The notes under the pieces are model-generated. The model saw only the letters and a list, made by a program, of their open reading frames with translations, was not told where the DNA came from and searched no databases. Positions 16,206 to 24,263 of a stretch of DNA of 29,386 bases are shown here, piece by piece (position 1 is the first letter of the stretch; the number at the start of each line of letters is the position of its first letter). The stretch is from an uncultured Bacteroidales bacterium (GTDB taxonomy: Bacteria > Bacteroidota > Bacteroidia > Bacteroidales > UBA932): the NCBI GenBank assembly GCA_905235615.1, contig CAJOMB010000001.1, forward strand, positions 1 to 29,386. The letters run 5' to 3'. Position numbers and translations under genes: made by a program.

Positions 16206-17078
16206 ATGCTCCTGACGGCTTTCCTGACAGAGGGGACGGCTGCCTTGGAACCGCTGTACCCCCGGAGAGAGGCGCGTTCGCTGCTTCTGATGCTCTGTGA
16301 GGCGCACTTGGGTGTGCAGCGCCACACCCCCATCATCGAGCCGTCCTACGAGATTCCTTCCGACCGCCTGCCGTCCCTGTTGGACGCCCTTGAGCGCCTG
16401 AAGAAGGGAGAGCCCGTCCAATATGTCCTGGGCTTTTCCGAGTTTCTGGGCCGACGTTTCCGCGTTTCCCCCGCCGTTCTCATCCCCCGGCCGGAGACAG
16501 AGCAGCTGGTTCAGGCGGCGGTGGACATCCTTCGGGGCCTGCCCCGCGGGGCGCGGGTGCTGGACCTCTGCACGGGCTCCGGCTGCATTGCCTGGTCCCT
16601 TGCCATGGAAGTGCCCGGCACCTCCGTCGTGGGGGTGGATATCTCGCAGGACGCCCTTCAGGTGGCCCAAAACCAGGATTTTACGATGGGAGCAGGCGCT
16701 CAGGCCCCCGTTTTTGTCCATGCCGATATCCTGGCTCCGGCGCAGCCTTTTCCCTTCGGCCCTTTTGACCTGATTGTGTCCAATCCGCCCTATATCATGG
16801 AAAGGGAGAAAGCCCGGATGCGGCCCAATGTGCTGGACTTCGAGCCTTCGTTGGCCCTCTTCGTCCCGGATTCGGATCCCCTGCTTTTCTATCGGGCCGT
16901 GGCGGCTTGGAGCAGCCGTCTGCTCACCCCCGGCGGGACGGGACTGGTGGAGATCAACGAGACCCTGGGCGGGGACACCGCGGAGCTTTTTGCCTCCGCC
17001 GGATTTTCCGACGTGCGCCAAATGAAGGACTTTTTTGACAAAGATCGCTTTGTCGGCTTCCAAAAATCGGCCTTCTAA
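16206..17078 (+). CDS. prmC: Peptide chain release factor N5-glutamine methyltransferase PrmC (HemK), 290 aa
   Basis: An S-adenosylmethionine-dependent methyltransferase that modifies the GGQ glutamine of release factors RF1 and RF2. The N-terminal helical domain covers about 1-75. The linker has IPRPETEQLV at 93-102, the SAM site DLCTGSG at 120-126, and the catalytic NPPY at 193-196. The spacing and IPRPET identify PrmC rather than the related ribosomal-protein methyltransferase PrmB. It is the last gene of the mrcA-ddl-prmC run, 6 bp after ddl. No Shine-Dalgarno is visible. Confidence 0.93.
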   Translation: MLLTAFLTEGTAALEPLYPRREARSLLLMLCEAHLGVQRHTPIIEPSYEIPSDRLPSLLDALERLKKGEPVQYVLGFSEFLGRRFRVSPAVLIPRPETEQLVQAAVDILRGLPRGARVLDLCTGSGCIAWSLAMEVPGTSVVGVDISQDALQVAQNQDFTMGAGAQAPVFVHADILAPAQPFPFGPFDLIVSNPPYIMEREKARMRPNVLDFEPSLALFVPDSDPLLFYRAVAAWSSRLLTPGGTGLVEINETLGGDTAELFASAGFSDVRQMKDFFDKDRFVGFQKSAF

Positions 17079-17102
17079 TACCTTCTAATGCCCTTTTTAA
17101 TT

Positions 17103-17133
17103 TTATCCGTGTAACACTTTTTTACACGGATAA
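17103..17133. repeat. Perfect 12-bp inverted repeat between prmC and the lipoprotein gene
   Basis: Arms TTATCCGTGTAA (17103-17114) and TTACACGGATAA (17122-17133) are perfectly complementary around a 7-nt loop (CACTTTT). It starts 24 bp past the prmC stop and ends 52 bp before the lipoprotein start. Neither strand has a T-tract after the stem; the T-run lies in the loop. It may be a non-canonical terminator, an mRNA stabiliser or an operator. Confidence 0.55.
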
Positions 17134-17185
17134 GTATTCGGTACTTTGCAGCAAGGAACCGGAGCCAAATTCCGGGCAATGCAAA

Positions 17186-18355
17186 ATGAAGTACAAGTTT
17201 TTCTTTTTGGGGATGGCCGCTCTTGCCATGGCAGGGCTCCTGAGCGGCTGCGAGAAAGTGATCGTAACCCCTGTAGAGGAAGAAGATTCTTCCTCCGAGC
17301 CTGCCGTCCTGCTGGAAGATGTGGCCCGCCTGCTGTCTGTCCTTCCCCTCGAAAGTGAGCAGTTGGAGGAGGTGTATGATGCGGCACGCTCATCGGCCAC
17401 CAACGGGTATGATGAAGAATACCGCATGCAGGAGCTTTTTTCAGAGCCGGGTGCAGGCGTGGGAGACAAGGCTTCCACCAAGGCCGAGGGCTATCGCCGG
17501 CCCCTTCGCGAATTGCTTCGGGAAGCTGCCCTTTCCACCAAGGCCGATGGTATTCTGGAAGACCCGGAAGCCTGGTTGGAGGCCTTAGAGAGCTCCGACG
17601 TTCAGATTTACTGGCCTTTCTCGGAGGACTGGGACGGAGACTCCTTCCCGGTAGTCACCTTTGACCCCGGCGGAGATGTGGACTCCAACGAGGGCTACTC
17701 GCTGGGCCCGGACGGGAAAGTGACCAAGGTGCTGGTGAATGAAAAAATGGCCCGGGAGCAGCCCGTGTGGGTGGTGAACCGCAATTCAGACGCGGAGTAC
17801 AAGACGTTGGAGATGCTTCGCAGGGAAGACCCATCCTGGGGGCAGGGCGGGGGAGACCTGGTGGTTTCCAAGTCGGACTCCGACATCAAAACCCTGGTTC
17901 TTCGCTCGTTCAAGGCCAAGCGTCAGTTCGACTCCTGGTTTGCCGGGGCCAGTGAGTTCTGGGTAAAAATAGGGGCCGTGGAGGATTTTACGGCCTCTAC
18001 GGAGGCGGAACTGCGTCTCTACGAGCCCTCCATCACGGATTTCCTCATGGTGGTGCGGCGTGCGGACGTGGAGCAGGAACTGACTTTCAACGCCGTACTG
18101 GTTTCCGAGTGGACGCCGCAGCTGTCATCGGCCGCCCTGATGATTATCGAAGATGACGGTGGCACGCAGACTTCCTGGAAGTGCAACGCTACGGTCAAGT
18201 ACAATTCCAAGAGTTATGGCTTCGATGTGGAACTGCCCCTGAGAACCCGTGACGACATTGTCTGGCGCGGCAACCTCACCCGTTCCTACATTGAGAAATA
18301 CAACGGCCAGCAGGTATGTCTGGGAGACGTGGAACTGGTGTTGGAACTGATTTAG
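17186..18355 (+). CDS. Putative lipoprotein of unknown function, 389 aa
   Basis: I recognise no named family. The signal peptide MKYKFFFLGMAALAMAG ends in the lipobox LLSGC with Cys22, so it should be lipid-anchored. An acidic linker (PVEEEDSSSEP) follows, then a helical region with two STKA repeats (about 92 and 113). The middle is Asp-rich (SEDWDGDSF, DPGGDVDSNEGY). A stretch reading PVWVVNRNSDAEYKTLEM and REDPSWGQGG is followed by a beta-rich C-terminal half. The architecture resembles uncharacterised Bacteroidales secreted lipoproteins. The ATG at 17186 is chosen because the signal peptide starts there. Only a weak -7 box (GTACTTTG, 17141-17148) precedes it, and it may be a single-gene transcript. 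Confidence 0.8.
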   Translation: MKYKFFFLGMAALAMAGLLSGCEKVIVTPVEEEDSSSEPAVLLEDVARLLSVLPLESEQLEEVYDAARSSATNGYDEEYRMQELFSEPGAGVGDKASTKAEGYRRPLRELLREAALSTKADGILEDPEAWLEALESSDVQIYWPFSEDWDGDSFPVVTFDPGGDVDSNEGYSLGPDGKVTKVLVNEKMAREQPVWVVNRNSDAEYKTLEMLRREDPSWGQGGGDLVVSKSDSDIKTLVLRSFKAKRQFDSWFAGASEFWVKIGAVEDFTASTEAELRLYEPSITDFLMVVRRADVEQELTFNAVLVSEWTPQLSSAALMIIEDDGGTQTSWKCNATVKYNSKSYGFDVELPLRTRDDIVWRGNLTRSYIEKYNGQQVCLGDVELVLELI

Positions 18356-18364
18356 TCCGAAATA

Positions 18365-18396
18365 TTTGCAGAATAATAGAAATTTAGTTACTTTTG
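18365..18396 (+). promoter_or_regulatory. hicAB promoter overlapping the hicA start
   Basis: TTTG (18365-18368), a 20-bp spacer and TACTTTTG (18389-18396) fit the -33/-7 consensus exactly, the best promoter in the window. Counting from the -7 box puts the start at about 18398-18402, on the hicA ATG itself (18398). The mRNA would then have no leader. Confidence 0.65.
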
Positions 18397-18397
18397 C

Positions 18398-18586
18398 ATG
18401 AGTAAAAAAGTGAAAGAGGTCATTCTCCTCCTGCAGATGAACGGGTGGCATTTGGACAGAATCCACGGAGACCACAGAATCTTTGTAAAGAAGGGCGCCA
18501 GATCCATACCTGTATCTGGGAAGGAAAGTCAAGATATGTCGGAAGGATTATATAGAGCCATATTGAGGCAAGCCAATATTAAATAA
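18398..18586 (+). CDS. hicA: HicA family mRNA-interferase toxin, 62 aa
   Basis: The toxin of a type II toxin-antitoxin pair: HicA proteins have a double-stranded-RNA-binding-like fold and cleave mRNA. The family pattern is clear: a short first helix (KVKEVILLLQMNGW), then the catalytic His26 in GDHRIFVKKG (usually GSHxxF), then IPVSGKES and the C-terminal helix LYRAILRQANIK. Length is normal. The ATG at 18398 matches the usual HicA N-terminus, yet the strong promoter at 18365-18396 would start transcription on or just past it. G+C falls well below neighbouring genes, as in acquired toxin-antitoxin loci. hicB follows after 8 bp. Confidence 0.88.
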   Translation: MSKKVKEVILLLQMNGWHLDRIHGDHRIFVKKGARSIPVSGKESQDMSEGLYRAILRQANIK

Positions 18587-18594
18587 ACAGTTAT

Positions 18595-18999
18595 ATGGTA
18601 ACACTGCACGCAGTTATTGAAAGAGCAGAACATAACTTTGGGGCGTACGTGGAGGAGATAGATGGTGTTGGCGGAATCGGAGATACGCTGGATGAGGTAA
18701 AAAAGGATTTGGAAGAAGGCCTGGTCGTTTTGAAAGAGGTCTGTATTGAGGATGGATACCCCGTTCCGGAAGAGTTGCAGGGAGAGTATGAAATCGTATT
18801 CAGGATGGATACCCGGTCCTTTCTTAAGATGTACTGTAAAATCTTCACGAAATCGGCCTTGGAAAGGATGACCGGCATCAACCAGAAACAGCTCTGGCAC
18901 TATGCCAACGGCCTCAGCACCCCCCGTCCCGCCACCGTGGCCAAAATCGAAAAGGCCCTTCACCAGCTGGGCGAGGAACTCCTGTCCTTAGAATTGTAA
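18595..18999 (+). CDS. hicB: HicB family antitoxin with C-terminal helix-turn-helix, 134 aa
   Basis: The antitoxin partner of HicA; HicB proteins bind the toxin and usually autoregulate the operon. The N-terminal HicB-like domain covers about 1-60, with the family motif GAYVEEIDGVGGIGDTLDEV at 16-35. A helix-turn-helix at about 86-126 (ALERMTGINQKQLWHYANGL) is the likely DNA-binding part. It lies 8 bp after hicA. The first two thirds are AT-rich like hicA, but the last 20 codons or so reach about 63% G+C, like the host. The stop is 1 bp from the U32 gene stop on the other strand. Confidence 0.9.
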   Translation: MVTLHAVIERAEHNFGAYVEEIDGVGGIGDTLDEVKKDLEEGLVVLKEVCIEDGYPVPEELQGEYEIVFRMDTRSFLKMYCKIFTKSALERMTGINQKQLWHYANGLSTPRPATVAKIEKALHQLGEELLSLEL

Positions 19000-19000
19000 T

Positions 19001-20758
19001 TCAGGCTTTTACCGTCATTTCGCAGACGGAGCAGTGGAAGTCTATGCGGAGCCGTTCTTTTCCGTTGCGGAGGAAGAGCGGCTGCGCTTTCGGGGCCTTC
19101 CCTTGTTTGGGGCAGAGACCCAGCTGGTGCCGGATGCAGTATTTGGTACGCATGAGTTCGCCGTTGGAAGCGTATTCCAAGCGGAAGGTGCTGCCGGGGT
19201 CTTTTACGCCGCGCCGGAGGGGGAGGGCGTGAACCGGAAGGGCATCCAACTGGGCCGCCAGCTCCCTTCTGGCCCCGTTCAGGGCCGATGCCGCTATGAA
19301 CGGAACCGGGCCTTCCACCTGTATGGCGGGCTCCAGAAAAGCGTAGTGCCCGCTTCTTTTGGCCAGCTGCCCCCGGATGGTCTGGAGCATCCGCTGAGCG
19401 TCGCGGGCCTCATCGAAGGGGCCTTCCAACATAACGGAGGCTTCCCGGCCATCCTCCGTAAGGGCGGAGACGCAGAGGACGCCGTCTTTCAAAGAAACGG
19501 ACAGCTGCACATCCATTTCCCGCACCGGCTTTCCGGCCTCGATCTGCCGCTCAAAGGCGGCGCTGATATTCCGGTACAGTCGGGTGCCTTCCTTGAGTCC
19601 GGAGGGTTTCTTGCAACGGATGGAGAGGCCCTCGCAGACATCGGCCCGGAAGCCGGTGATGCCGCCGTCCGGATTCACGAAGGCAAAACCGTCCCCGTTG
19701 GCCAGTTGAAGCCCTTCCTGAGTGGGTTGAAGCACCAGGCCTTCCGGCGTGAGGCGGGCTGCTGTGCCCACGTATTCCCCCATGGATTTGGGCGCATCGA
19801 CGCTGGCCCAGTCTCCTCTTTCCCCGTCTAAAAACAGCTCTGTATAGCCCCGGTTGAAGGTTTTGTTCACGTCCGGGGTGAAACCGCCCCGCACATGGCC
19901 GAAGGAAGCGCGGCGGTAACGTTCCGGTTGGCGGGAAACCAGGGCGTCCAAGGCTTCAGAATAGGCCTTCACCACATTCCGCACATAGGATTCTCCCTTG
20001 AGCCGGCCCTCAATCTTGAAAGAGCACACCCCGGCTTCCGCCAGGTCTTCCAAGCGTCGCAGCAAGTTGTAGTCTTTCAGAGAAAGGAGGGCCTTGTTTC
20101 GCACCAGAACCTTGCCGGAGGCGTCTTCCAGGTCGTAGAGGTTGCGGCAGGGCTGGGCGCAGGCGCCGCGGTTGGCACTGCGGCCGGTAAGGTGTTCGGA
20201 AAGGTAGCACTGTCCGCTATAGCACACGCACAGGGCCCCGTGCACGAAGAATTCCAGTTCGGCCTCCACCGCCTCCCGGATGGCCCGGATCTGTTCTATG
20301 GACAGTTCCCTTTCCAGCACCAGGCGCCCGAAGCCCAAGCTCTCCAGTCCGCGGGCCTTCTGAGGCGTACGGATGGCACATTGGGTGGAGGCGTGCATGA
20401 TGAGGGCGTCGCTCATGGCAAGCACCGCCGGATCCTGCACAATCAGGGCGTCCACCCCGGCCCCCTCCAGCGCCTGAACCAGCGCCTGCGCCTCCGGTAT
20501 CTCCTCTTTCTCCAAAAGGGTGTTCAACGTGGCGTAGATGCGGACGCCGAAGCGATGGGCATACTCGCAGAGCCGTGCAATGTCTTCCACCGGGTTTCCG
20601 GCGGCCTGCCGGGCTCCAAAGGCCGGTCCTGCAATATAAACGGCATCGGCCCCGCAGTCTATGGCTGCAAGGCCGATGTCTGTGTTCCTGGCTGGAGCCA
20701 GCAGTTCCAGCGTCTTCAAATCAGAGGGTTTTGAGCTGAGCCGCGGCCTGGTCGGCAT
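19001..20758 (-). CDS. U32 family protein, RlhA-like (23S rRNA C2501 hydroxylation type), up to 585 aa
   Basis: A U32-family protein with a TIM-barrel-like N-terminal domain (LELLAPARNTDIGLAAIDCG at 17-36). The PS01276-type signature EFFVHGALCVCYSGQCYLS is at 169-187. The conserved Cys177, Cys184, Cys200 and Cys204 are likely iron-sulfur ligands. The 585-aa length and the C-terminal region (KYCIRHQLGLCPKQ and CSVCEM) resemble the longer RlhA (YdcP) branch, which hydroxylates 23S rRNA C2501, rather than the shorter tRNA-modifying TrhP. Older peptidase or collagenase labels are weakly supported. The ATG at 20758 overlaps the TPR gene by 38 bp. A TTG at 20719, two bases after that stop, would start the protein near the usual family N-terminus. 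Confidence 0.85.
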   Translation of the reverse strand: MPTRPRLSSKPSDLKTLELLAPARNTDIGLAAIDCGADAVYIAGPAFGARQAAGNPVEDIARLCEYAHRFGVRIYATLNTLLEKEEIPEAQALVQALEGAGVDALIVQDPAVLAMSDALIMHASTQCAIRTPQKARGLESLGFGRLVLERELSIEQIRAIREAVEAELEFFVHGALCVCYSGQCYLSEHLTGRSANRGACAQPCRNLYDLEDASGKVLVRNKALLSLKDYNLLRRLEDLAEAGVCSFKIEGRLKGESYVRNVVKAYSEALDALVSRQPERYRRASFGHVRGGFTPDVNKTFNRGYTELFLDGERGDWASVDAPKSMGEYVGTAARLTPEGLVLQPTQEGLQLANGDGFAFVNPDGGITGFRADVCEGLSIRCKKPSGLKEGTRLYRNISAAFERQIEAGKPVREMDVQLSVSLKDGVLCVSALTEDGREASVMLEGPFDEARDAQRMLQTIRGQLAKRSGHYAFLEPAIQVEGPVPFIAASALNGARRELAAQLDALPVHALPLRRGVKDPGSTFRLEYASNGELMRTKYCIRHQLGLCPKQGKAPKAQPLFLRNGKERLRIDFHCSVCEMTVKA

Positions 20759-21647
20759 ACTTGGTGCCGGCCAGCTTGCCGTAGTACTCCTTGGCGGTAG
20801 CCTTGTCTCCGGCCTTCTGGGCGGTGGCGGCGATGGTGAACATGATGTCCGCTGCGTCCTTGGCCTTGGGATCCAGGCTCAAATACTTCTTGTAAGCCTC
20901 GATGGCCTTGGCGCTCTTGCCGGCCTTGGTGAAGGCGTTGGCCATGAGCTTGTAGGCGTTGCCGGTCTCGTTGAAGCTGTTGGACTTCTCCAGAGCTTCC
21001 ACGGCCTCGTCGTTCTTGCCGGCTTTCAGGAAAGCCTGGCCTTCGCGGAGGTAGGCGGTGCCCAGCAGCTTGGCGGCGTTGGCCTCTCCCAGTTCGTTGG
21101 CCTTGGTGAGGGACTCGATGGCGCCGTTCATGTTGCCGCTCTGCATGAGGGCCTGGCCCAGCAGCAGGTTGGCCTGTCCGTCTTCGGGGTTCAGGGCCAC
21201 CAGCTCCTTGAAGGTGGCGGCGGCACCGGCTGCATCCTTGGCCTTGAGCTGGGTGGCGCCTTTACGCATGTAAACGTTGGGAATGAGGGTGGCAACCTCC
21301 TGGGCTGCTTCGGCCTCTTCATATTCGGCTGCAAGGGTCTTGGCCTCTGCGAGGGTGGCGATGGCCTCATCGTATGCGTCTTGGTTAATCTGTTCCTTGG
21401 CGATGGACAGGAGGGTACTTACGATGGCGTTCTTACATTTGGCCACAAATTCGGGAGCTTCGGCTTCCGTGCAGGCCTTGGCCTGCTCAAGGGCGGAACG
21501 GAACTGGGCCAGGGCCTCGGTCTTGTTGGTTTCCATGGCCTGGGCGCCGGCGTTGAAGGCGTCAACCGCCGCGTTGAAATCTTGTGCACTGGCCACTGCG
21601 GCGCTCAGGCTCAGGGCTGCGAGAACAACAAAAAATCTTTTCATCAT
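20721..21647 (-). CDS. Secreted or periplasmic TPR-repeat protein, 308 aa
   Basis: A cleavable signal peptide, MMKRFFVVLAALSLSAAVASA, with a likely cut before QDFN, sends the protein to the periplasm. The rest is Ala-rich and helical with several tetratricopeptide repeats. Examples are QANLLLGQALMQSGNMNGAI, EALEKSNSFNETGNAYKLMA and KAIEAYKKYLSLDPKAKDAA. TPR arrays usually hold protein complexes together; the partner is unknown. Either of two adjacent ATGs could start it. It is the first gene before the U32 protein and is divergent from the M16-like gene. Confidence 0.85.
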   Translation of the reverse strand: MMKRFFVVLAALSLSAAVASAQDFNAAVDAFNAGAQAMETNKTEALAQFRSALEQAKACTEAEAPEFVAKCKNAIVSTLLSIAKEQINQDAYDEAIATLAEAKTLAAEYEEAEAAQEVATLIPNVYMRKGATQLKAKDAAGAAATFKELVALNPEDGQANLLLGQALMQSGNMNGAIESLTKANELGEANAAKLLGTAYLREGQAFLKAGKNDEAVEALEKSNSFNETGNAYKLMANAFTKAGKSAKAIEAYKKYLSLDPKAKDAADIMFTIAATAQKAGDKATAKEYYGKLAGTKYADQAAAQLKTL

Positions 21648-21688
21648 CTTCTTATTTAAGCTAAGTTAAACATTCGTTTAGCACACGA

Positions 21689-21721
21689 ATTGCAAAAATA
21701 GCAAAATAGTTTGTAATTTTG
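21689..21721 (+). promoter_or_regulatory. Candidate promoter for the M16-like gene
   Basis: ATTG (21689-21692), a 21-bp spacer and TAATTTTG (21714-21721) match the consensus closely. The start would be near 21725, giving a leader of about 16 nt. It overlaps the divergent TPR promoter, so the two cannot be occupied together. Confidence 0.5.
21693..21700 (-). promoter_or_regulatory. Candidate -7 box for the TPR gene
   Basis: The minus strand reads TATTTTTG, a full TAnnTTTG match, with a start near 21689 and a leader of about 42 nt. No -33 match is seen. Confidence 0.45.
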
Positions 21722-21740
21722 TACGAAAATCTGTTAAAAA

Positions 21741-24263
21741 ATGATTCCTTTCAAGTTTCACCATACTGCCCTTGCTGTTTTGGCGCTCGTCGTTTTCTCA
21801 ACAACGGTGCCGGCCCAGACGCTTCCGCCCCTTCCGGCAGACAGCCGCATCAAAAAAGGAAACCTCCCCTGCGGCGTGGTTTATTACACCGTCACCAATC
21901 CTTCGGACAAGGGATATGCCGATATTGCCGTTATCCAGCGGGACCAGCCCAGCTCCGCCGCACCCACAGGGCAGGTCTCCGCGGCTTTTCTTTCCCGCAT
22001 GGGCGTGTCTCCCGGCCCGGAAGGTTATATCAGCGACGTGGACGGATCCACCGTTTACCACTTCCGGGATATCCCCTTCTACAAGCCGGAGGTGCTGGAC
22101 TCCATGCTCCTTTACTCCTTTTTGCAGGTAGCCCTTTCCAAGGCCCAGCAGGCCGTGGTGGTGAGCGGAGACATCGACCCTGTGGAAATCAAGAAGAAGA
22201 TGGACATCTTCTCCATGATGGTTCCCAAGATGCTGGTGAAAGAGGCCCATCGGCCGGACTATGTGTGGGAATCCTCCCCCGCCCCCTGGGTGGAGGCCTA
22301 TCCTTCCGATTCTCCCGTGGCCCGCGTGTCGGTCACTTATTCGGGCGCCCGCGTCCCCTTTGAGTTCATGAATACGGCCCAGGCCATTGTGTCGGACCTC
22401 TTTGGGGATGAACTGCAACTTGTGCTCAGGCACCGCTTGGAGCGCAATCTGCAGGATGCCGGCATCCCGCACGGGCTCATAGACATTCATTCTCTCCGCA
22501 GCGATGACTATGGTTCCGACGAGCAGTACACCGTGGCCGTTACCGTGGCCAAGGAGAATACGGACGCCGCCATGCGCGTGCTTTCCACCACCTTGGCGGA
22601 AGTGGACAGCCGCGGCGTCACGCCCCAGGAGTTCACGGATGCCAAGAAAGTGCTCACCCCGCAAGTGCGGCATCGCGCCGTGGGCATCCCTTCCCGCGTA
22701 GATGACATTCAGCGCTGCACCGCCAATTTCCTGTACGGCGCCTCTTTGGCTCCCTATTCGGAGACCATGCGCTATTTCTCCCGCAAAACGCTGGCCGACA
22801 CCACGGAAACGCGTTTTTTCAATAATTTTGCCGATGCCCTCCTAAGCCAGCTGGAGAACCTCAAGCTGGAATTTACCGGTGCCCCGGATTCCTTGGACAA
22901 GGACCAGGAGCTGTTCAACTACAACCTGGCCTACCTTTTTGGCTCCGTGGTGCCTACGGAGAAAGACCACAGCTGGCACAGCGCCGACTCATCGGCCTTG
23001 AAGGTGAGCTGCCCCAGGGTGAAAATCAAGTCCGAGAAAAAAGAAGCCGTCACGGGCGGAACGCTCTGGACCTTCACCAACGGTATGAGAGTCATCTTCA
23101 AGCCCGTTCCCGGCAGCGGCGTCTTCCACTACGGTCTGCAGCTGGGTGGTGGCCTGGCTCAGATTCCGGACCTGAAAGAAGGGGAGGGCGGCTATATCGG
23201 AGACATGCTGAGCCTGTATGATGTGGCCGATATTCCCGCCGCGCAGTTCCGGGACCTGCTGGCCTCCGGCGGCGTGAGCATGGAAACGGAGCTTTCCGTA
23301 AACAGCTTTTCGCTGAAGGGAGAAGCCCCTTCCGGCCAGTTTCAGTTCTTCCTGAAATCCCTCATAGCCCTGGCCAACAGGCGCAAGGTGAATCCGTCCC
23401 AGTATCAGCTTTATAGCCGGAATCAGGCCCTGGCACAGCCTTCCATGCAAGACCTCCTGTATCAGAAACTGGTTCCGGGCTTTGTCTATACCACCAACAA
23501 GCTTCCCGGGAAACTCACCTTGGACACCCAGAAGAAGGCGGAGAAGTACTTTGAAGAGCGTTTCTCCCGGATGCAGGACGGCATCCTCATCCTCTCCGGA
23601 GATTTGAAGGAGGAGGAAGTGAAACGGCTTCTCATGCGTTACTTAGGCGGTTTCCGCACAGACAAAAGTACACTTCCCCGGCGTGCTGTGGCCCTGCGCC
23701 CCCTCAGCGGCACTACGCAGCAGACAGTGGAAGGCTACCCCGCGGGAATCTATATCCTGTTGGATGCGGAATATGCCGTTACCTCAGACCACTATTATAC
23801 CTCATTTGTGGCCATGGAGGCCCTTCGCCGTTCACTCGCCCGCCATTTGGCGCCTTACGGGTATTCGATTGAGCTGGAGACCAACAACTTCACCCAGCCG
23901 CAGGAGCGTTTCCAGATAGAAATCACCCTCCGGCCCATCCCTTCGGACAACCTTCCCGAAGATGTCCGTACCCAGGACCCGGAACGGGCTCTTTCCGCCG
24001 TCCATGCGGCTCTTGCGTCCTGCGCCTCGGAGCCCCTGTCCGGGGCGGATCTGAGCGGCTGGAAGGCTCGCACCCTCTCTCAGGTGAAGCGGGAACTGGA
24101 TTCCCCGTCCGGCTTCGTGACCACCCTTCTCACCCGCTACACCAGCAACAAAGACATCTACAGCCGCTATTCGGAGAGTATATCGGCCATTGATGCCGCC
24201 CAAGTGAAAGATTTCCTGACCGCCCTCACCTCCGGCGGAAGGATAGTACTGTTGGTGCCATGA
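21741..24263 (+). CDS. M16 (insulinase)-like secreted protein without the zinc-binding motif, 840 aa
   Basis: A signal peptide (about 1-25, cut near VPAQ) exports the protein. The body has the layout of M16 peptidases, with repeated alpha/beta domains: a first pair to about 420 and a second starting near WTFTNGMRVIFKPVPGSGVFHYGLQL. Segments such as GDIDPVEIKKKM, GDLKEEEVKRLL and VTPQEFTDAKK are typical of M16 domains. No HxxEH motif is present anywhere, so it should not bind catalytic zinc. It could be an inactive partner of an active M16 enzyme, as in heterodimeric M16 peptidases, or a binding protein. No active partner lies nearby. It overlaps the DUF3109 gene by 4 bp. Confidence 0.75.
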   Translation: MIPFKFHHTALAVLALVVFSTTVPAQTLPPLPADSRIKKGNLPCGVVYYTVTNPSDKGYADIAVIQRDQPSSAAPTGQVSAAFLSRMGVSPGPEGYISDVDGSTVYHFRDIPFYKPEVLDSMLLYSFLQVALSKAQQAVVVSGDIDPVEIKKKMDIFSMMVPKMLVKEAHRPDYVWESSPAPWVEAYPSDSPVARVSVTYSGARVPFEFMNTAQAIVSDLFGDELQLVLRHRLERNLQDAGIPHGLIDIHSLRSDDYGSDEQYTVAVTVAKENTDAAMRVLSTTLAEVDSRGVTPQEFTDAKKVLTPQVRHRAVGIPSRVDDIQRCTANFLYGASLAPYSETMRYFSRKTLADTTETRFFNNFADALLSQLENLKLEFTGAPDSLDKDQELFNYNLAYLFGSVVPTEKDHSWHSADSSALKVSCPRVKIKSEKKEAVTGGTLWTFTNGMRVIFKPVPGSGVFHYGLQLGGGLAQIPDLKEGEGGYIGDMLSLYDVADIPAAQFRDLLASGGVSMETELSVNSFSLKGEAPSGQFQFFLKSLIALANRRKVNPSQYQLYSRNQALAQPSMQDLLYQKLVPGFVYTTNKLPGKLTLDTQKKAEKYFEERFSRMQDGILILSGDLKEEEVKRLLMRYLGGFRTDKSTLPRRAVALRPLSGTTQQTVEGYPAGIYILLDAEYAVTSDHYYTSFVAMEALRRSLARHLAPYGYSIELETNNFTQPQERFQIEITLRPIPSDNLPEDVRTQDPERALSAVHAALASCASEPLSGADLSGWKARTLSQVKRELDSPSGFVTTLLTRYTSNKDIYSRYSESISAIDAAQVKDFLTALTSGGRIVLLVP

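Noticed and set aside
17103..17133. Calling the 12-bp inverted repeat an intrinsic terminator
   Set aside because: No T-tract follows the stem on either strand, so it is listed as a repeat.
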